NCBI GenBank assembly: GCA_938040325.1
Contig: CALHXW010000197.1
Coordinates: 1-57,121 of the forward strand
DNA: 57,121 nucleotides
Direction of reading: 5' to 3'
From: an uncultured bacterium
GTDB lineage: Bacteria > Myxococcota_A > UBA9042 > PHBI01
The notes beneath the pieces were generated by a model. That model was not told where the DNA came from. It saw nothing but the letters and a program-made list of their open reading frames with translations, and did no database searches. This document shows positions 41,317 to 50,159 of the stretch, piece after piece (position 1 is the first letter of the stretch; every line of letters begins with the position of its first letter). Both the position numbers and the translations under genes were made by a program.

Positions 41317-43152
41317 CTACTGGACGACGCCGCTTCCATCGACGCGCAAGGTGAAGCTGTCGGTGCCTGACCCTACGCCCGTGCGACCGGTGACCATCAC
41401 GTCCTCGCCGACCCGCGCAACGCCGTGTGGCAGGATGAAGCTTGGCCCCAACACAAGAGGTGTCTCCCACACGACGTCACCGCTCTTCGTGTTGAGCCGC
41501 CGGACAATCCCCTCGCAAGACGTCCCCTGGACGTAGTTGTTGAAGCCAACGACCACAACGTCTTCGTTGGGCATCACAACGATGGCCGTCACGGAGTCGT
41601 CCCCGCCGGTTCCGAACTGGCTAGACCAGACCTCGGTGCCGTCGGCTTCGAGCAACATGACGAACCCGTCCCGATTGCCGAGGTTCGTCGACCCCAGGTC
41701 ACCGCGCGTGGCGCCTGAGACCAGCGCTCGACCGTTGGCGAGCGAGGTGAGCCCGGACGTGTAGTCCGCCTGGGGTGTGCCGAAGCGCAGGGTTGAGATC
41801 ACCGAGCCGTCGCTGGCGTAGCGGTAGAGCATGATGTCCCTGTCGCCCAGCGGCGTGGTCCCCGCGACGGGCTGGGCGGTCTGACCAAGGACGAGCGCGC
41901 CGCCATCGCCTGTTGGCTGAAAGTGGGTGATCCTGCTGCCGTCGACGCTGGCCACACCGAGCTCTTGGGTCCAGCTGACACCGGCGACCAAGTCGGTCGT
42001 GTCCCAGCGCGCTACGTAGCTGCCGTAGTCGTAGATCCCAGACGGCAAGATGCGCTTGAAGTATCCACCAAGGAAAAGCGACATGTCGTCGACCGCCAGC
42101 GTGAAGCCGACCGTGTAGTCGGTGTTGACGTCAACGAAGAAGTCGACCTGATCTTGCCAAACCGGAGCCCCTGTCGCCGCATCATGGGCGCCAACGACCG
42201 CGTACTGCGTGTTGCTGTTGCTGACGTTCTTGTCCTGACTGGCGACGATGACCCAGTTCATGGCGGGCCAGTAGACGATCTCGTTGACCAGCACGTCATG
42301 AGGGGATGCGCGGGTCGCCGACCATAGCTCGACGCCGTGCTTGTCGTAGGCACGAACCCGGCCGACGTGCTCGCCCGTCGCGTTGTTCCACAGCAGGCCT
42401 GTCACGTAGACGTTACCTTCGGCGTCGGTAGCGATCCCGCGCATCGCGTCTTCCTCGGTAACGCCCGTGCCCACGACGCCGGTCCAGGTGCTGGCGACGT
42501 CGACCGTCAGCCGGAAGCCCTCAACAGCCACGGAGCCCGCTGCATCTTCGACCGAGACGTTGACGACCGTCATGCCGACCGCATCGACGGTCGGTGAGAG
42601 CGTCAGCACCCAGGTCGCGCCATCGTCGGCAAGGCTCAGCGCGAGCTCGGTCGGCCCGAGCACGTCGTGGTCGCTGGAGGTGGCAGTCACCGTCAGCGCC
42701 GCTGGCGTGTCGTCAAAGACCGCGAGGACGATGTCTCGGGTTGTGCCTTGGGCCATCTTGAGGTCGCTGAGGGCACCGAGTGTCGGGGGGAAGTCCTGGA
42801 CGGTGGTGTCGGCGAGCGCGGTGTCGGCGGGCGCGGTGTCGGCAAGCGCGGTGTCGGCGAGCGCGGTGTCGGCGAGCGCAGTGTCGGCGAGCGCAGTGTC
42901 AGCGAACGTATCGATGGTCGCCGTGTCGGCGGCCACGGTGTCGATCGCGATGTCCGCGAAGGGTCCGTCCACGACGTCGTTGCCGGCATCAAGCTCGGCT
43001 GTGTCTGCGCTCGCGTCCGCGGTATCCGGCACATCGACGGCAGCGCTCGCGTCGGTCCCAGAGTCGCCGCAGCCCGCCCACCCCATCATAGTGACAACGA
43101 CAGCGCCGCAGATCGCCACGCCGTCTCGCCAGCGAGAGGAGTCAGCGCGCAT
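41317..43152 (-). CDS. SBBP-type beta-propeller lipoprotein with tandem-repeat linker
   Basis: The start at 43152 gives 611 residues with a lipoprotein signal (lipobox WAGC, residue about 28). A long Asp/Thr/Ala linker (about 30-135) contains repeats of DTALA encoded by a 15-base tandem repeat. An Ig-like cadherin/PKD-type beta domain (about 135-220, with DDTPAALTVTATSSDHDVL) precedes a propeller-like region of SBBP/PQQ type (about 225-611): blades with IATDAEGNVYVTG, YDKHGVELWS, YASDGSVISTLRFG, LLEADGTEVWSSQFG and RLNTKSGDVVWE. It is a surface protein, probably a binding platform. The gene directly downstream of it on the chromosome (43185-45011) is a paralog of the whole protein. Confidence 0.9.
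   Translation of the reverse strand: MRADSSRWRDGVAICGAVVVTMMGWAGCGDSGTDASAAVDVPDTADASADTAELDAGNDVVDGPFADIAIDTVAADTATIDTFADTALADTALADTALADTALADTAPADTALADTTVQDFPPTLGALSDLKMAQGTTRDIVLAVFDDTPAALTVTATSSDHDVLGPTELALSLADDGATWVLTLSPTVDAVGMTVVNVSVEDAAGSVAVEGFRLTVDVASTWTGVVGTGVTEEDAMRGIATDAEGNVYVTGLLWNNATGEHVGRVRAYDKHGVELWSATRASPHDVLVNEIVYWPAMNWVIVASQDKNVSNSNTQYAVVGAHDAATGAPVWQDQVDFFVDVNTDYTVGFTLAVDDMSLFLGGYFKRILPSGIYDYGSYVARWDTTDLVAGVSWTQELGVASVDGSRITHFQPTGDGGALVLGQTAQPVAGTTPLGDRDIMLYRYASDGSVISTLRFGTPQADYTSGLTSLANGRALVSGATRGDLGSTNLGNRDGFVMLLEADGTEVWSSQFGTGGDDSVTAIVVMPNEDVVVVGFNNYVQGTSCEGIVRRLNTKSGDVVWETPLVLGPSFILPHGVARVGEDVMVTGRTGVGSGTDSFTLRVDGSGVVQ
42806..42910 (-). repeat. seven-copy 15-base tandem repeat
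   Basis: Seven 15-base units (GTGTCGGCGAGCGCG with small variants; the last is GTGTCAGCGAACGTA) run without gaps from 42806 to 42910. Each encodes one DTALA-type pentapeptide (Asp-Thr-Ala-Leu-Ala) of the lipoprotein linker, so copy-number change keeps frame. Confidence 0.93.
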
Positions 43153-43184
43153 GGCGGCGGCCTTGTAGGTGGTGGCGCCCACGG

Positions 43185-45011
43185 CTACTGCACCACGCCG
43201 TCGCCGCTGACGCGCAGGATGAAGCCATCGCTGTTGCTCAAGAGACCCGTCTGGCCGATGACCATGACGTCCGGCCCGATAACGGCGAGGTCGGAGGCCC
43301 ACGCGTAGCCGCTCAGCGGCAGGATCGTCTCCCACACAATCTCGCCGCTCTTGGTGCTGACCCGTCGGACGAAGGCATCGCTGGTGACGTTCGGGATGGT
43401 GTTGGTGGCGCCGGCGACGATGAGGTCGCTGTTCGGCATCGCGACCACGGCGAAGAGCACATCGGAGTCGGCGCTGCCGGACTGCACGGCCCAGTCCAGC
43501 GTGCCGTCGGTTCCAACCGTGAGCACGACCGCGTCGCGCGCGCCGGCTTGGGTGCTGCCCATCAGGCCATAAGTGCTACCCACAACGGCAATCCGACCAT
43601 CCGCTAGGCGGGTCAGCGCCCGACCATCATCGCGCACGGTCGTGCCATGCCGGGTCACCCACAGCAAAGACCCGTCGCTGGCGTAGCGCGAAAGCACGAT
43701 GTCCATATCCCCAAGAGGCGTCGGCGACATCGGCAGCGCCACGCTCGAGTTGGCGAGCATCACCATGCCCCCGTCGCCGGTGAGCAACACATCGGACACG
43801 CGGGTGGTGTCGCTAGGACCGACCCCGAGCTCCTGAGACCACGTCACCCCACCGCTGAGGTCGCCGGCGTCCCAGCGCGCGACCCAACCGCCGTACTCCC
43901 AGGCGCCAGCCGTGTCCTCGCGCTTGAAGTGGCCAACGAACATCAACGAGCCGCTGTCATCGACGGCAACCTCGACCCCGACGGTGTAGTCGCTCTCGGT
44001 GTCGAGATAGAAGTCGACCTGGTCCTGCCACACCTCGACGCCGGTCGCAGCGTCATGTGCGGCCACCACACCGTATTGCGTGTTGCTGCCGTCAACGTTC
44101 TTGTCTTGGCTGGCGACGACGACCCAGTTCTGGGACGGCCAGTAAGCGATGGCGTTGAGGTGGACGTCATGAGGCGACGTGCGATTGACCGACCAGAGCT
44201 GGGTGCCATGCTTGTCGTAGGCGCGAATCCGGCCCCGGTAGGCGTTGGCGGCGCTGCTGAAGAAGCGACCGGCGGTGTAGACCGTGCCAGCGGCGTCGGT
44301 GGCAACCCCGCGGATCGCGTCATCCCCCGGCGCACCTTGCCCCACAATGCCGGTCCACGTGCTCTGGACGTTGACGTCTAGGCGAAACCCCTCGCTCACC
44401 GTCTGGTTGGCGGCGTCGGTGACCGCCACGGTGACGACCGTCTGCCCGACGGCGTCGACGCCGGGCTCGATGGTGAGCAGCCAGGCGGCGCCATCCTGAC
44501 TGACCACGAGGTCTGCGTCTGCGACCACATCGACGTCGCTCGAGGTCGCCACGACGGTCAGCGCGTCGGGCGTGTCATCGAAGAGCGCGATCGGTAGCGC
44601 AAGCGTGGTGCCTTGAGCCATCTCTTGGTCGTCGAAAGCGCCCAGCGTCGGCGGGAAGTCAGTCGCCGCGGTGTCGGCGGCCGGCTCGATCGTGTCGCCG
44701 ACGACGTCAGGGTCAGCAAACGTGTCGGTCGCCGCGACCGTGTCCATGGGCGCGACGCTGTCAGCGGCCTCTGCGGTGTCTGATGGCTCGGCGCTGTCGA
44801 CGCCTGCTGCCGTGTCTAGCGGCTCGGCGGTGTCGGCAGCTTCCTGCGTGTCACCGGGCTCAGCCGCATCACTGGCGGCCGTGTCCTCGCTCGAGTCGGC
44901 CGCTGCCGTGTCGGTCACGTCGACGACCGAGCTGGTGCCGTCGTCGCCGCATGCCGCAAGGGCCGCGACGATGACCGCGAGCACTGCGGCGTCTCTGAAT
45001 TCTCTCGCCAT
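43185..45011 (-). CDS. SBBP-type beta-propeller lipoprotein (paralog of the neighbour)
   Basis: The 608-residue protein has a lipoprotein signal (lipobox LAAC) and an Asp/Thr/Glu linker (about 30-125: DTAEPLDTAAGVDSAEPSDTAE) but without the exact DNA repeats of its neighbour. The Ig-like domain (DDTPDALTVVATSSDVDVV) and propeller (IRAYDKHGTQLWSVNRTSPHDVHLN, YGVVAAHDAATGVEVWQDQVDFYLD, YASDGSLLWVTRHGT) align with the neighbour over nearly the whole length, with identity of roughly half by eye. The genes are 32 bases apart and likely cotranscribed. The pair arose by tandem duplication. The ligand is unknown. Confidence 0.9.
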   Translation of the reverse strand: MAREFRDAAVLAVIVAALAACGDDGTSSVVDVTDTAAADSSEDTAASDAAEPGDTQEAADTAEPLDTAAGVDSAEPSDTAEAADSVAPMDTVAATDTFADPDVVGDTIEPAADTAATDFPPTLGAFDDQEMAQGTTLALPIALFDDTPDALTVVATSSDVDVVADADLVVSQDGAAWLLTIEPGVDAVGQTVVTVAVTDAANQTVSEGFRLDVNVQSTWTGIVGQGAPGDDAIRGVATDAAGTVYTAGRFFSSAANAYRGRIRAYDKHGTQLWSVNRTSPHDVHLNAIAYWPSQNWVVVASQDKNVDGSNTQYGVVAAHDAATGVEVWQDQVDFYLDTESDYTVGVEVAVDDSGSLMFVGHFKREDTAGAWEYGGWVARWDAGDLSGGVTWSQELGVGPSDTTRVSDVLLTGDGGMVMLANSSVALPMSPTPLGDMDIVLSRYASDGSLLWVTRHGTTVRDDGRALTRLADGRIAVVGSTYGLMGSTQAGARDAVVLTVGTDGTLDWAVQSGSADSDVLFAVVAMPNSDLIVAGATNTIPNVTSDAFVRRVSTKSGEIVWETILPLSGYAWASDLAVIGPDVMVIGQTGLLSNSDGFILRVSGDGVVQ

Positions 45012-45213
45012 GTTCGTGGCCTCGCTCGTTGCGTGTGCGCCGGTCGCGCGTGAGACACTCTAAGGGCGCCGTATCGGTCGCGACAAGGACCGCGGCGCGG
45101 CTGTAAGATCGGTGAAGGATGCCGCGCGCCGCGCGGCCGACGCCTCCGAGCGTGACTTGTCACGAGCCCGCCGGTACAACCCGGCCGTACGATCGTCTGG
45201 TTAGGAGAACACC

Positions 45214-47304
45214 ATGAAGCTCAGGCTCACCCGTCTCACGTCCGCTGCGATTGGCCTTGTCGTCGGTTCCGGGATCCTCGCTGCCTGCGGCGACGACGGG
45301 CCAGCCGCCGCAGACGACGTCGCTGACAGCGTTGCCGACGCCGGCGACGACCTAGACGCCAGCGACCCTGACGCCAGCGATCCACCCGATAGCGCCATCG
45401 TGGACACCACGCCCGCGGCTCCTAGCTGCACGCCGCGCGCGACCACCGCGGTGCCGGCTGCCAATTTCTTCAGCGACATCTCGGATGCGAGCGGCATTCG
45501 CGTCGGCAACTACCTCAACCCGGCACCCGCCGGCATCGTCATCAACGACCACAGCCGCCTCGCGTTTGGCGACCTCAACGGCGACCGCCTCGACGACATC
45601 GTCATGCACTCGCTCTTTCCCAACGCCCAGGCAGGCGTGCCCTTCGAGCACCTGGTCTTTCTCAACAACGGCGACGGCACGTACCGCGACCACTCGACGG
45701 CCTCGGGCTTGCGCGACTCGCAGACCGCATTCTTCGCGTTCGGCGATGTCGACAACGACGGCGACCAAGACATCTTCGCTGGCTTGGACATCCAGCTCGG
45801 CGGCGCCCAGAGTCAGGTCTGGCTTAACGACGGCAACGCGGTCTTCACGCAGGTCCCGAACGCGGGCGTCGGCGGGGTCACCATCCCGGCCGCTGCGGCC
45901 AACGCTATCTTCTTCGACTACGACGGCGACGCGTTGCTCGACCTCTTCGTCGGCAACGGCCAGACCAGCGCCAGCGCCCCCGACTGGATGTTCAAAGGCA
46001 ACGGCGACGGCACCTTCACCGACGTCCGCGAGCTGCTCCAAAACAACGGCGCGGCGCCCAGCAACGGCAGCGTGGGCTGTGACTACGACAACGACGGGGA
46101 CCTGGACCTCTTCATCTCGACCTACGGCGTCAGCGTGCAGCTTGGCGCCAACATCCTGTGGGAGAACAACTTCGGCGTGTTCACCAACGTCGCCGTTGCG
46201 CGGGGCTTTGCGTCGCTGCCCGGTGGCAACCCTTGGATCGCGTCCACCGGCTTCGGCGAGGACCCCGAGCCCGGCAAGGGCCCCGGCGAGTACATTGGCA
46301 GCAACGGCTTCGGCATCGACTGCGGCGACATCAACAACGACGGCTTGATGGACGTCTACCTCACCACCATCAGCCACCCCGGCGGCAACTACACGCGCAT
46401 GTGGAGCGACGCCACCCAGGTCCTCATCAACGGTGGCCCCGACGCGGGCTTTGCCTTCACCGATGAGGCCCGCACCCGCAGCTATCCGTACAACGAAGGC
46501 GACGTGGACGGCGCGATGGTCGACTTCGACAACGACGGCTGGCTCGATCTCAGCGTCTCGCGCGACAACAAGTACGAGAGCGGCTACGACACCCTCGACC
46601 AGAAGGCGTGGTTTGGTCTGATGCACCAACAGGCCGACGGCAGCTTCAAGAGCGTTGGCCCCGAGAGCGGCATCAACGAGCCCGACGCCGTCAACATCGC
46701 GTCGCTCATCGACTGCACGGATGGCAACACAACCTGCCCCGACGGCGAAGCGTGTCTCGCCAACCGCTGCCGCATTCCGTGCAGTGACGACACGGCGTGC
46801 ACGAGCCCCGAGATCTGCGACAGCCGCGGCTTCTGCAAGATCCTCGCGACCATGCGCAAAGCCCAGAACCACGCTTGGAGCGACATCGACCGCGACGGCG
46901 ACATGGACCTGCTCGTCGGCGGCCGCGACACCGGCGGCGGACGCCCGAACTTCCTCTTCCGTAACGACATCGGCCAAGACAACCGGTGGATCGGCATCCA
47001 CCTCGTCGGCGATGGCCAAACGATCAACCGCGACGCCATCGGGGCCCGCGTGACCCTGACGTTCGCCGGCGTCGGCACGGCTGGTGGAGACGAGCACCTC
47101 ATCCGCGAGGTCCGCTCGAGCCGCGGCATGTACAACAGCGCCGACATGCGCACCCTGCTCTTCGGCCTAGGCGACCGCGCCTGCGACTACACCGCCACCG
47201 TCCGCTGGCCCGACGGCACCACCGTCGAGCTACCCGCCGGAGCCCTCACCGACGAGCGCTACCACACCCTGACCTACCCCGACGTGGTGAGTGTCGACGA
47301 GTAG
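45214..47304 (+). CDS. FG-GAP/VCBS repeat lipoprotein with ASPIC/UnbV domain
   Basis: The 696-residue product has a lipoprotein signal (lipobox LAAC near residue 25) and an Asp/Ala linker. It has a beta-propeller of FG-GAP/VCBS repeats (about 110-600) with repeated calcium-loop motifs: FGDLNGDRLDDIV, FGDVDNDGDQDIF, FDYDGDALLDLFVGNG, CDYDNDGDLDLFI, CGDINNDGLMDVYL and VDFDNDGWLDLSV. An inserted Cys-rich segment (CTDGNTTCPDGEAC..., about 500-545) and a C-terminal UnbV/ASPIC domain (about 610-690, GARVTLTFAGVGTAGGDEHL, SADMRTLLFGLGD, WPDGTTVELPAG) follow. The family is widespread in Myxococcota and Bacteroidetes, mostly uncharacterised, and assumed to be surface binding or enzyme scaffolds. It is divergent from the propeller pair. 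Confidence 0.92.
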   Translation: MKLRLTRLTSAAIGLVVGSGILAACGDDGPAAADDVADSVADAGDDLDASDPDASDPPDSAIVDTTPAAPSCTPRATTAVPAANFFSDISDASGIRVGNYLNPAPAGIVINDHSRLAFGDLNGDRLDDIVMHSLFPNAQAGVPFEHLVFLNNGDGTYRDHSTASGLRDSQTAFFAFGDVDNDGDQDIFAGLDIQLGGAQSQVWLNDGNAVFTQVPNAGVGGVTIPAAAANAIFFDYDGDALLDLFVGNGQTSASAPDWMFKGNGDGTFTDVRELLQNNGAAPSNGSVGCDYDNDGDLDLFISTYGVSVQLGANILWENNFGVFTNVAVARGFASLPGGNPWIASTGFGEDPEPGKGPGEYIGSNGFGIDCGDINNDGLMDVYLTTISHPGGNYTRMWSDATQVLINGGPDAGFAFTDEARTRSYPYNEGDVDGAMVDFDNDGWLDLSVSRDNKYESGYDTLDQKAWFGLMHQQADGSFKSVGPESGINEPDAVNIASLIDCTDGNTTCPDGEACLANRCRIPCSDDTACTSPEICDSRGFCKILATMRKAQNHAWSDIDRDGDMDLLVGGRDTGGGRPNFLFRNDIGQDNRWIGIHLVGDGQTINRDAIGARVTLTFAGVGTAGGDEHLIREVRSSRGMYNSADMRTLLFGLGDRACDYTATVRWPDGTTVELPAGALTDERYHTLTYPDVVSVDE

Positions 47305-47342
47305 CGCGCTGCCCGTAGCGCGCGGATTTCTACGTCTGCTCC

Positions 47343-47380
47343 TTGACCCTGACGTGACGTCAGGGCGCAGAGTCACCGAC
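47343..47380 (+). promoter_or_regulatory. MerR-type promoter with palindromic operator, possibly leaderless
   Basis: TTGACC (47343-47348) fits a -35 box. A palindrome CCCTGACG-TGA-CGTCAGGG (47347-47365, perfect 8-bp arms) fills the spacer and ends 19 bases from the -35 to a weak -10 (CAGAGT, 47368-47373). The start codon follows at 47381. Long 19-base spacers with a central palindrome are the hallmark of MerR-family promoters. The short distance to the ATG hints at a leaderless message. Confidence 0.75.
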
Positions 47381-48160
47381 ATGAAGCGCAACCCACTATG
47401 GACCGTCAGCGACGTTGCCCGCCAAACCGGTGTCACCGTCCGCACCCTCCATCACTACGACCAAATCGGGCTCTTGCGGCCACGCCGCAGGACGGACGCG
47501 GGGTATCGCCTCTACGGCGCTGATGACCTCCAGCGACTGCATCAGATCTTATTGTGGCGCGAGCTGGGGCTTGGACTCGACGACATCGGTGCCCTGCTCG
47601 ACAAGCCAGACCACGACATTGCCACAACGTTGCGCGAGCAGCGGGCTCAGCTCGTTAGTAAGGTTGAGAGCCTCAACGCGATGATTGCGGGAGTCGATGA
47701 AGCGCTCCACGCCCACCAAGAGGAGAGAATGATGACACCTTCGAAAGCCTTTAAGGCACTTGGCGACTTCGACCCAGCCGAGTTCGAGCACGAAGTCGAG
47801 CAGCGCTGGGGGACGTCTGAAGCCTATGCGGTATCGGCCAAGCGCACCAAGGGCTACGGCGAGGCCGAGTGGATAGCGATTCGGACGGAAGCTGCCGAGA
47901 TCTATGCAAGAGCTGCGGCACTGATGGCCGACGGGCACGCGCCGGACGCTGACCTCGCGCGCGCCGCGGCGGAAGCGCACCGACAACACATCGAGCGCTG
48001 GTTCTACGCTTGCGCCCCGGCCATGCATGCCCAGCTGGCCGAGATGTACACGGCCGATCCCCGCTTTGCTGAGACCTTCGAGTCGGTCGCCGAGGGCCTG
48101 GCTCAGTGGTTCGCGAGTGCCGTCGTGGCCAACACAAGTGAGGCCCGCTGCGCCGGATAG
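47381..48160 (+). CDS. TipA-like MerR regulator with TipAS domain
   Basis: The ATG at 47381 gives 259 residues. The N-terminal MerR winged-HTH is clear (WTVSDVARQTGVTVRTLHHYDQIGLLRP, then RRTDAGYRLYGADDLQRLHQILLWRELGLGLDDIGALL). A long dimerisation helix (about 70-115) precedes a C-terminal TipAS-like ligand domain (about 125-259, KAFKALGDFDPAEFEHEVEQRWGTSEAY, KAAA-type helices and RHIERWFYACAPAMHAQLAEMYTADPRF with the pocket Tyr/Trp). In Streptomyces, TipAL binds thiopeptide antibiotics and activates drug-response genes. A MerR palindrome lies in its own promoter, so autoregulation is likely. Cys residues that bind thiopeptides covalently should be checked; I see only one in the C-terminal part. 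Confidence 0.9.
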   Translation: MKRNPLWTVSDVARQTGVTVRTLHHYDQIGLLRPRRRTDAGYRLYGADDLQRLHQILLWRELGLGLDDIGALLDKPDHDIATTLREQRAQLVSKVESLNAMIAGVDEALHAHQEERMMTPSKAFKALGDFDPAEFEHEVEQRWGTSEAYAVSAKRTKGYGEAEWIAIRTEAAEIYARAAALMADGHAPDADLARAAAEAHRQHIERWFYACAPAMHAQLAEMYTADPRFAETFESVAEGLAQWFASAVVANTSEARCAG

Positions 48161-48269
48161 CGAGCACGAACAACTGTCGGTAACAATGAAGGAAAACCGG
48201 CCTGACGGTTGACTTCGTTGAGGGGCGCACTAAGCTGACGGAGTCAGTGCCACATTCACCGAGGTCACC

Positions 48270-50159
48270 ATGGTCGTTGAGCGGGACAAACGCACGGCTG
48301 GGACAGCTGTAAACCAGTCTGGAGGCGAGCCTGGGAGGCCGAGCGCGAGTGCCCTCCAGCTGAAGAAACAAGTTGCTGCGGCCGATGGTTATGAGGCTCA
48401 GCAGGCGCTGTTGAAGCCCGCCAAGCTTGCAGAAGCACTGGCCTACAACAGCAGGCGTGAAGGCAAGCACGGTGCCGATTGGATTCGCGGCGTACAGCTG
48501 GGCATCGGTGCGGCAGCCTCCGGTCGCTACGACGAGCAAACCACTCAGGCGATCGCCCGGTTCCAAGACGACGCGACGGGATTGCGCGTCGACGGCAAGG
48601 TGGGCTCAAAAACCTTGGGCAGACTGAACACCGCGTTTGCCGGCAATCTCACGGCAAAACCCGCCAAGCCCATCACTTCCGGCGTCGGCAAAGCAGATGC
48701 TCTTGTTGGAGGCGGGGCAAAGGGCAACAAACCACAGCAAGCGGCGGCCGCTGCTGTCACACCAGAAGAGGCCATCGCCGCGCTGAGCGATGGCCTGCTG
48801 CCGATCGTTTTGACGTCCAAGCGTGCACTCTCACTGGGTACCCTGCCGAGTTGGGTGGCAGAGCGCGCCGCGGCGGTCACAGCAGCTGTCGACGCCTTCT
48901 GCCAGCTTGACGCCGACGACCCGCGGCGCACGAAACTCGAAGCCACGCTCAATCAAGAGGCTGCGCTTGTCGCTTCGATCCTGGAGAGCGACGGCGGTCG
49001 CGCGAAACGTCACGGGCTCGCGTTGATCACCAAGGCGTCGGTCCTCACCGAGCCTGACGCCCAGCCGAACCTGCCGAAGCTCAACGAGGTTCAAGCGTAC
49101 CAAGCAGGTCTACGAGCTATGGGTGCGGTTGCAGCCGACGGGTCGATCGCAGCGAGCGGACTCCGCGCCGCGGTCGTTGAAGCCCAAGACGGTGCGCTTG
49201 CACTCTTTCAAGCTCTCTCGGTGCTCTCAGCCCGAGCAACCTGGCAAGAAGGCGTCGTCGAGCCTGGCAAGGAAGGGATCGCCAAGGCCAACAAGGACAA
49301 GGACAATGCGCTGAGGGGCATCTTCAAGGACGGGGGTTGGGGCAACATCACCCATGACAAGAAGAAGGGGCGCGTCGCAGACTGGTGCGGCATGTTTGTT
49401 GGAGCATCGATGTTTCGTGGGGCAGGGCTCGACCAAGAGCTGCGTATGGGCATGCTGCACACGAGCAACGTCATGGACTATTTCCGCTACACTCAGAAGG
49501 CCAACGCCAAGCGCGCGCCGAAGTCGATCTGGGCCGACGGCGAGTGGCATGATCTCAAGGCCTATCACGGCAGTCGCGGGTCTGAGCGCAAGTGGACAAC
49601 GCGCGATGCACTTGCGGCCGAGATGGCTGGCGACAGCTCGCCCGACATCTGGCCTGGCGACGTCGTACTCATCGACCACAGCGGCAAAAAGACCAAGCCC
49701 CAGCACATCACGATGGTCGAGAGCTACAACGCAGCGACCAAGGTGCTGACCACCATTGAAGGGAACACGGGCGGGATTCAAGCACCCGACAAAAAGGTCA
49801 AAGACAGCGAGGGCGACGAACACTGGCGCAAGCACCGCGGGCCGGACGGCAGCGGCGTACACACCCGCGACCTCACCAACATGGATAAGGCCAGTCGCAC
49901 CAAGCACAAAGACCAGCACGCCGCCAACAAGGCTGCCGCTAAAGACAAACCCAAGGGGGCCTACAAGGGAACCAAGGGATCGACCGTGTTCGGTATTGGA
50001 CGGGCGTCGGCCGTGGACTTCGAGGAGCACTCGTACGCGACGCGGGCTGTGCCAGACGAGTTCAAAAAGCTCTCGCCCACCGAGATGCGGAAGCTCGCCA
50101 AGCAGCGCGGTGCGAAAGCCAAGCGGGCCGACAAAGTCGGAGTCAAGAAGCCGAAGTGA
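48270..50159 (+). CDS. peptidoglycan-binding and CHAP-like amidase protein (putative effector)
   Basis: The 629-residue protein has no signal peptide. Its N-terminal region (about 1-65) has an SGGEPGRPSASALQLKKQVAAADGYEAQQALLKPA segment like those at the start of myxobacterial proteins associated with contractile-injection or toxin loci. A peptidoglycan-binding-like domain (about 65-120: VQLGIGAAASGRYDEQTTQAIARFQ, LRVDGKVGSKTLGRL) and an Ala/Glu-rich helical region follow. The C-terminal half has a CHAP/NlpC-like domain (about 370-500) with candidate Cys in DWCGMF, WPGDVVLIDH, HITMVES (His) and EGNTGG (Asn). The tail is Lys-rich. It overlaps the next gene (GTGA). I infer a cell-wall hydrolase delivered by a secretion system, not proven. 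Confidence 0.75.
   Translation: MVVERDKRTAGTAVNQSGGEPGRPSASALQLKKQVAAADGYEAQQALLKPAKLAEALAYNSRREGKHGADWIRGVQLGIGAAASGRYDEQTTQAIARFQDDATGLRVDGKVGSKTLGRLNTAFAGNLTAKPAKPITSGVGKADALVGGGAKGNKPQQAAAAAVTPEEAIAALSDGLLPIVLTSKRALSLGTLPSWVAERAAAVTAAVDAFCQLDADDPRRTKLEATLNQEAALVASILESDGGRAKRHGLALITKASVLTEPDAQPNLPKLNEVQAYQAGLRAMGAVAADGSIAASGLRAAVVEAQDGALALFQALSVLSARATWQEGVVEPGKEGIAKANKDKDNALRGIFKDGGWGNITHDKKKGRVADWCGMFVGASMFRGAGLDQELRMGMLHTSNVMDYFRYTQKANAKRAPKSIWADGEWHDLKAYHGSRGSERKWTTRDALAAEMAGDSSPDIWPGDVVLIDHSGKKTKPQHITMVESYNAATKVLTTIEGNTGGIQAPDKKVKDSEGDEHWRKHRGPDGSGVHTRDLTNMDKASRTKHKDQHAANKAAAKDKPKGAYKGTKGSTVFGIGRASAVDFEEHSYATRAVPDEFKKLSPTEMRKLAKQRGAKAKRADKVGVKKPK

Noticed and set aside
45352..47097. 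581-codon minus-strand frame opposite the ASPIC/FG-GAP gene
   Set aside because: Val/Ala/Asp/Glu monotony from reversed GAC/GGC codons; no signal, no domains, covered by a well-supported gene.
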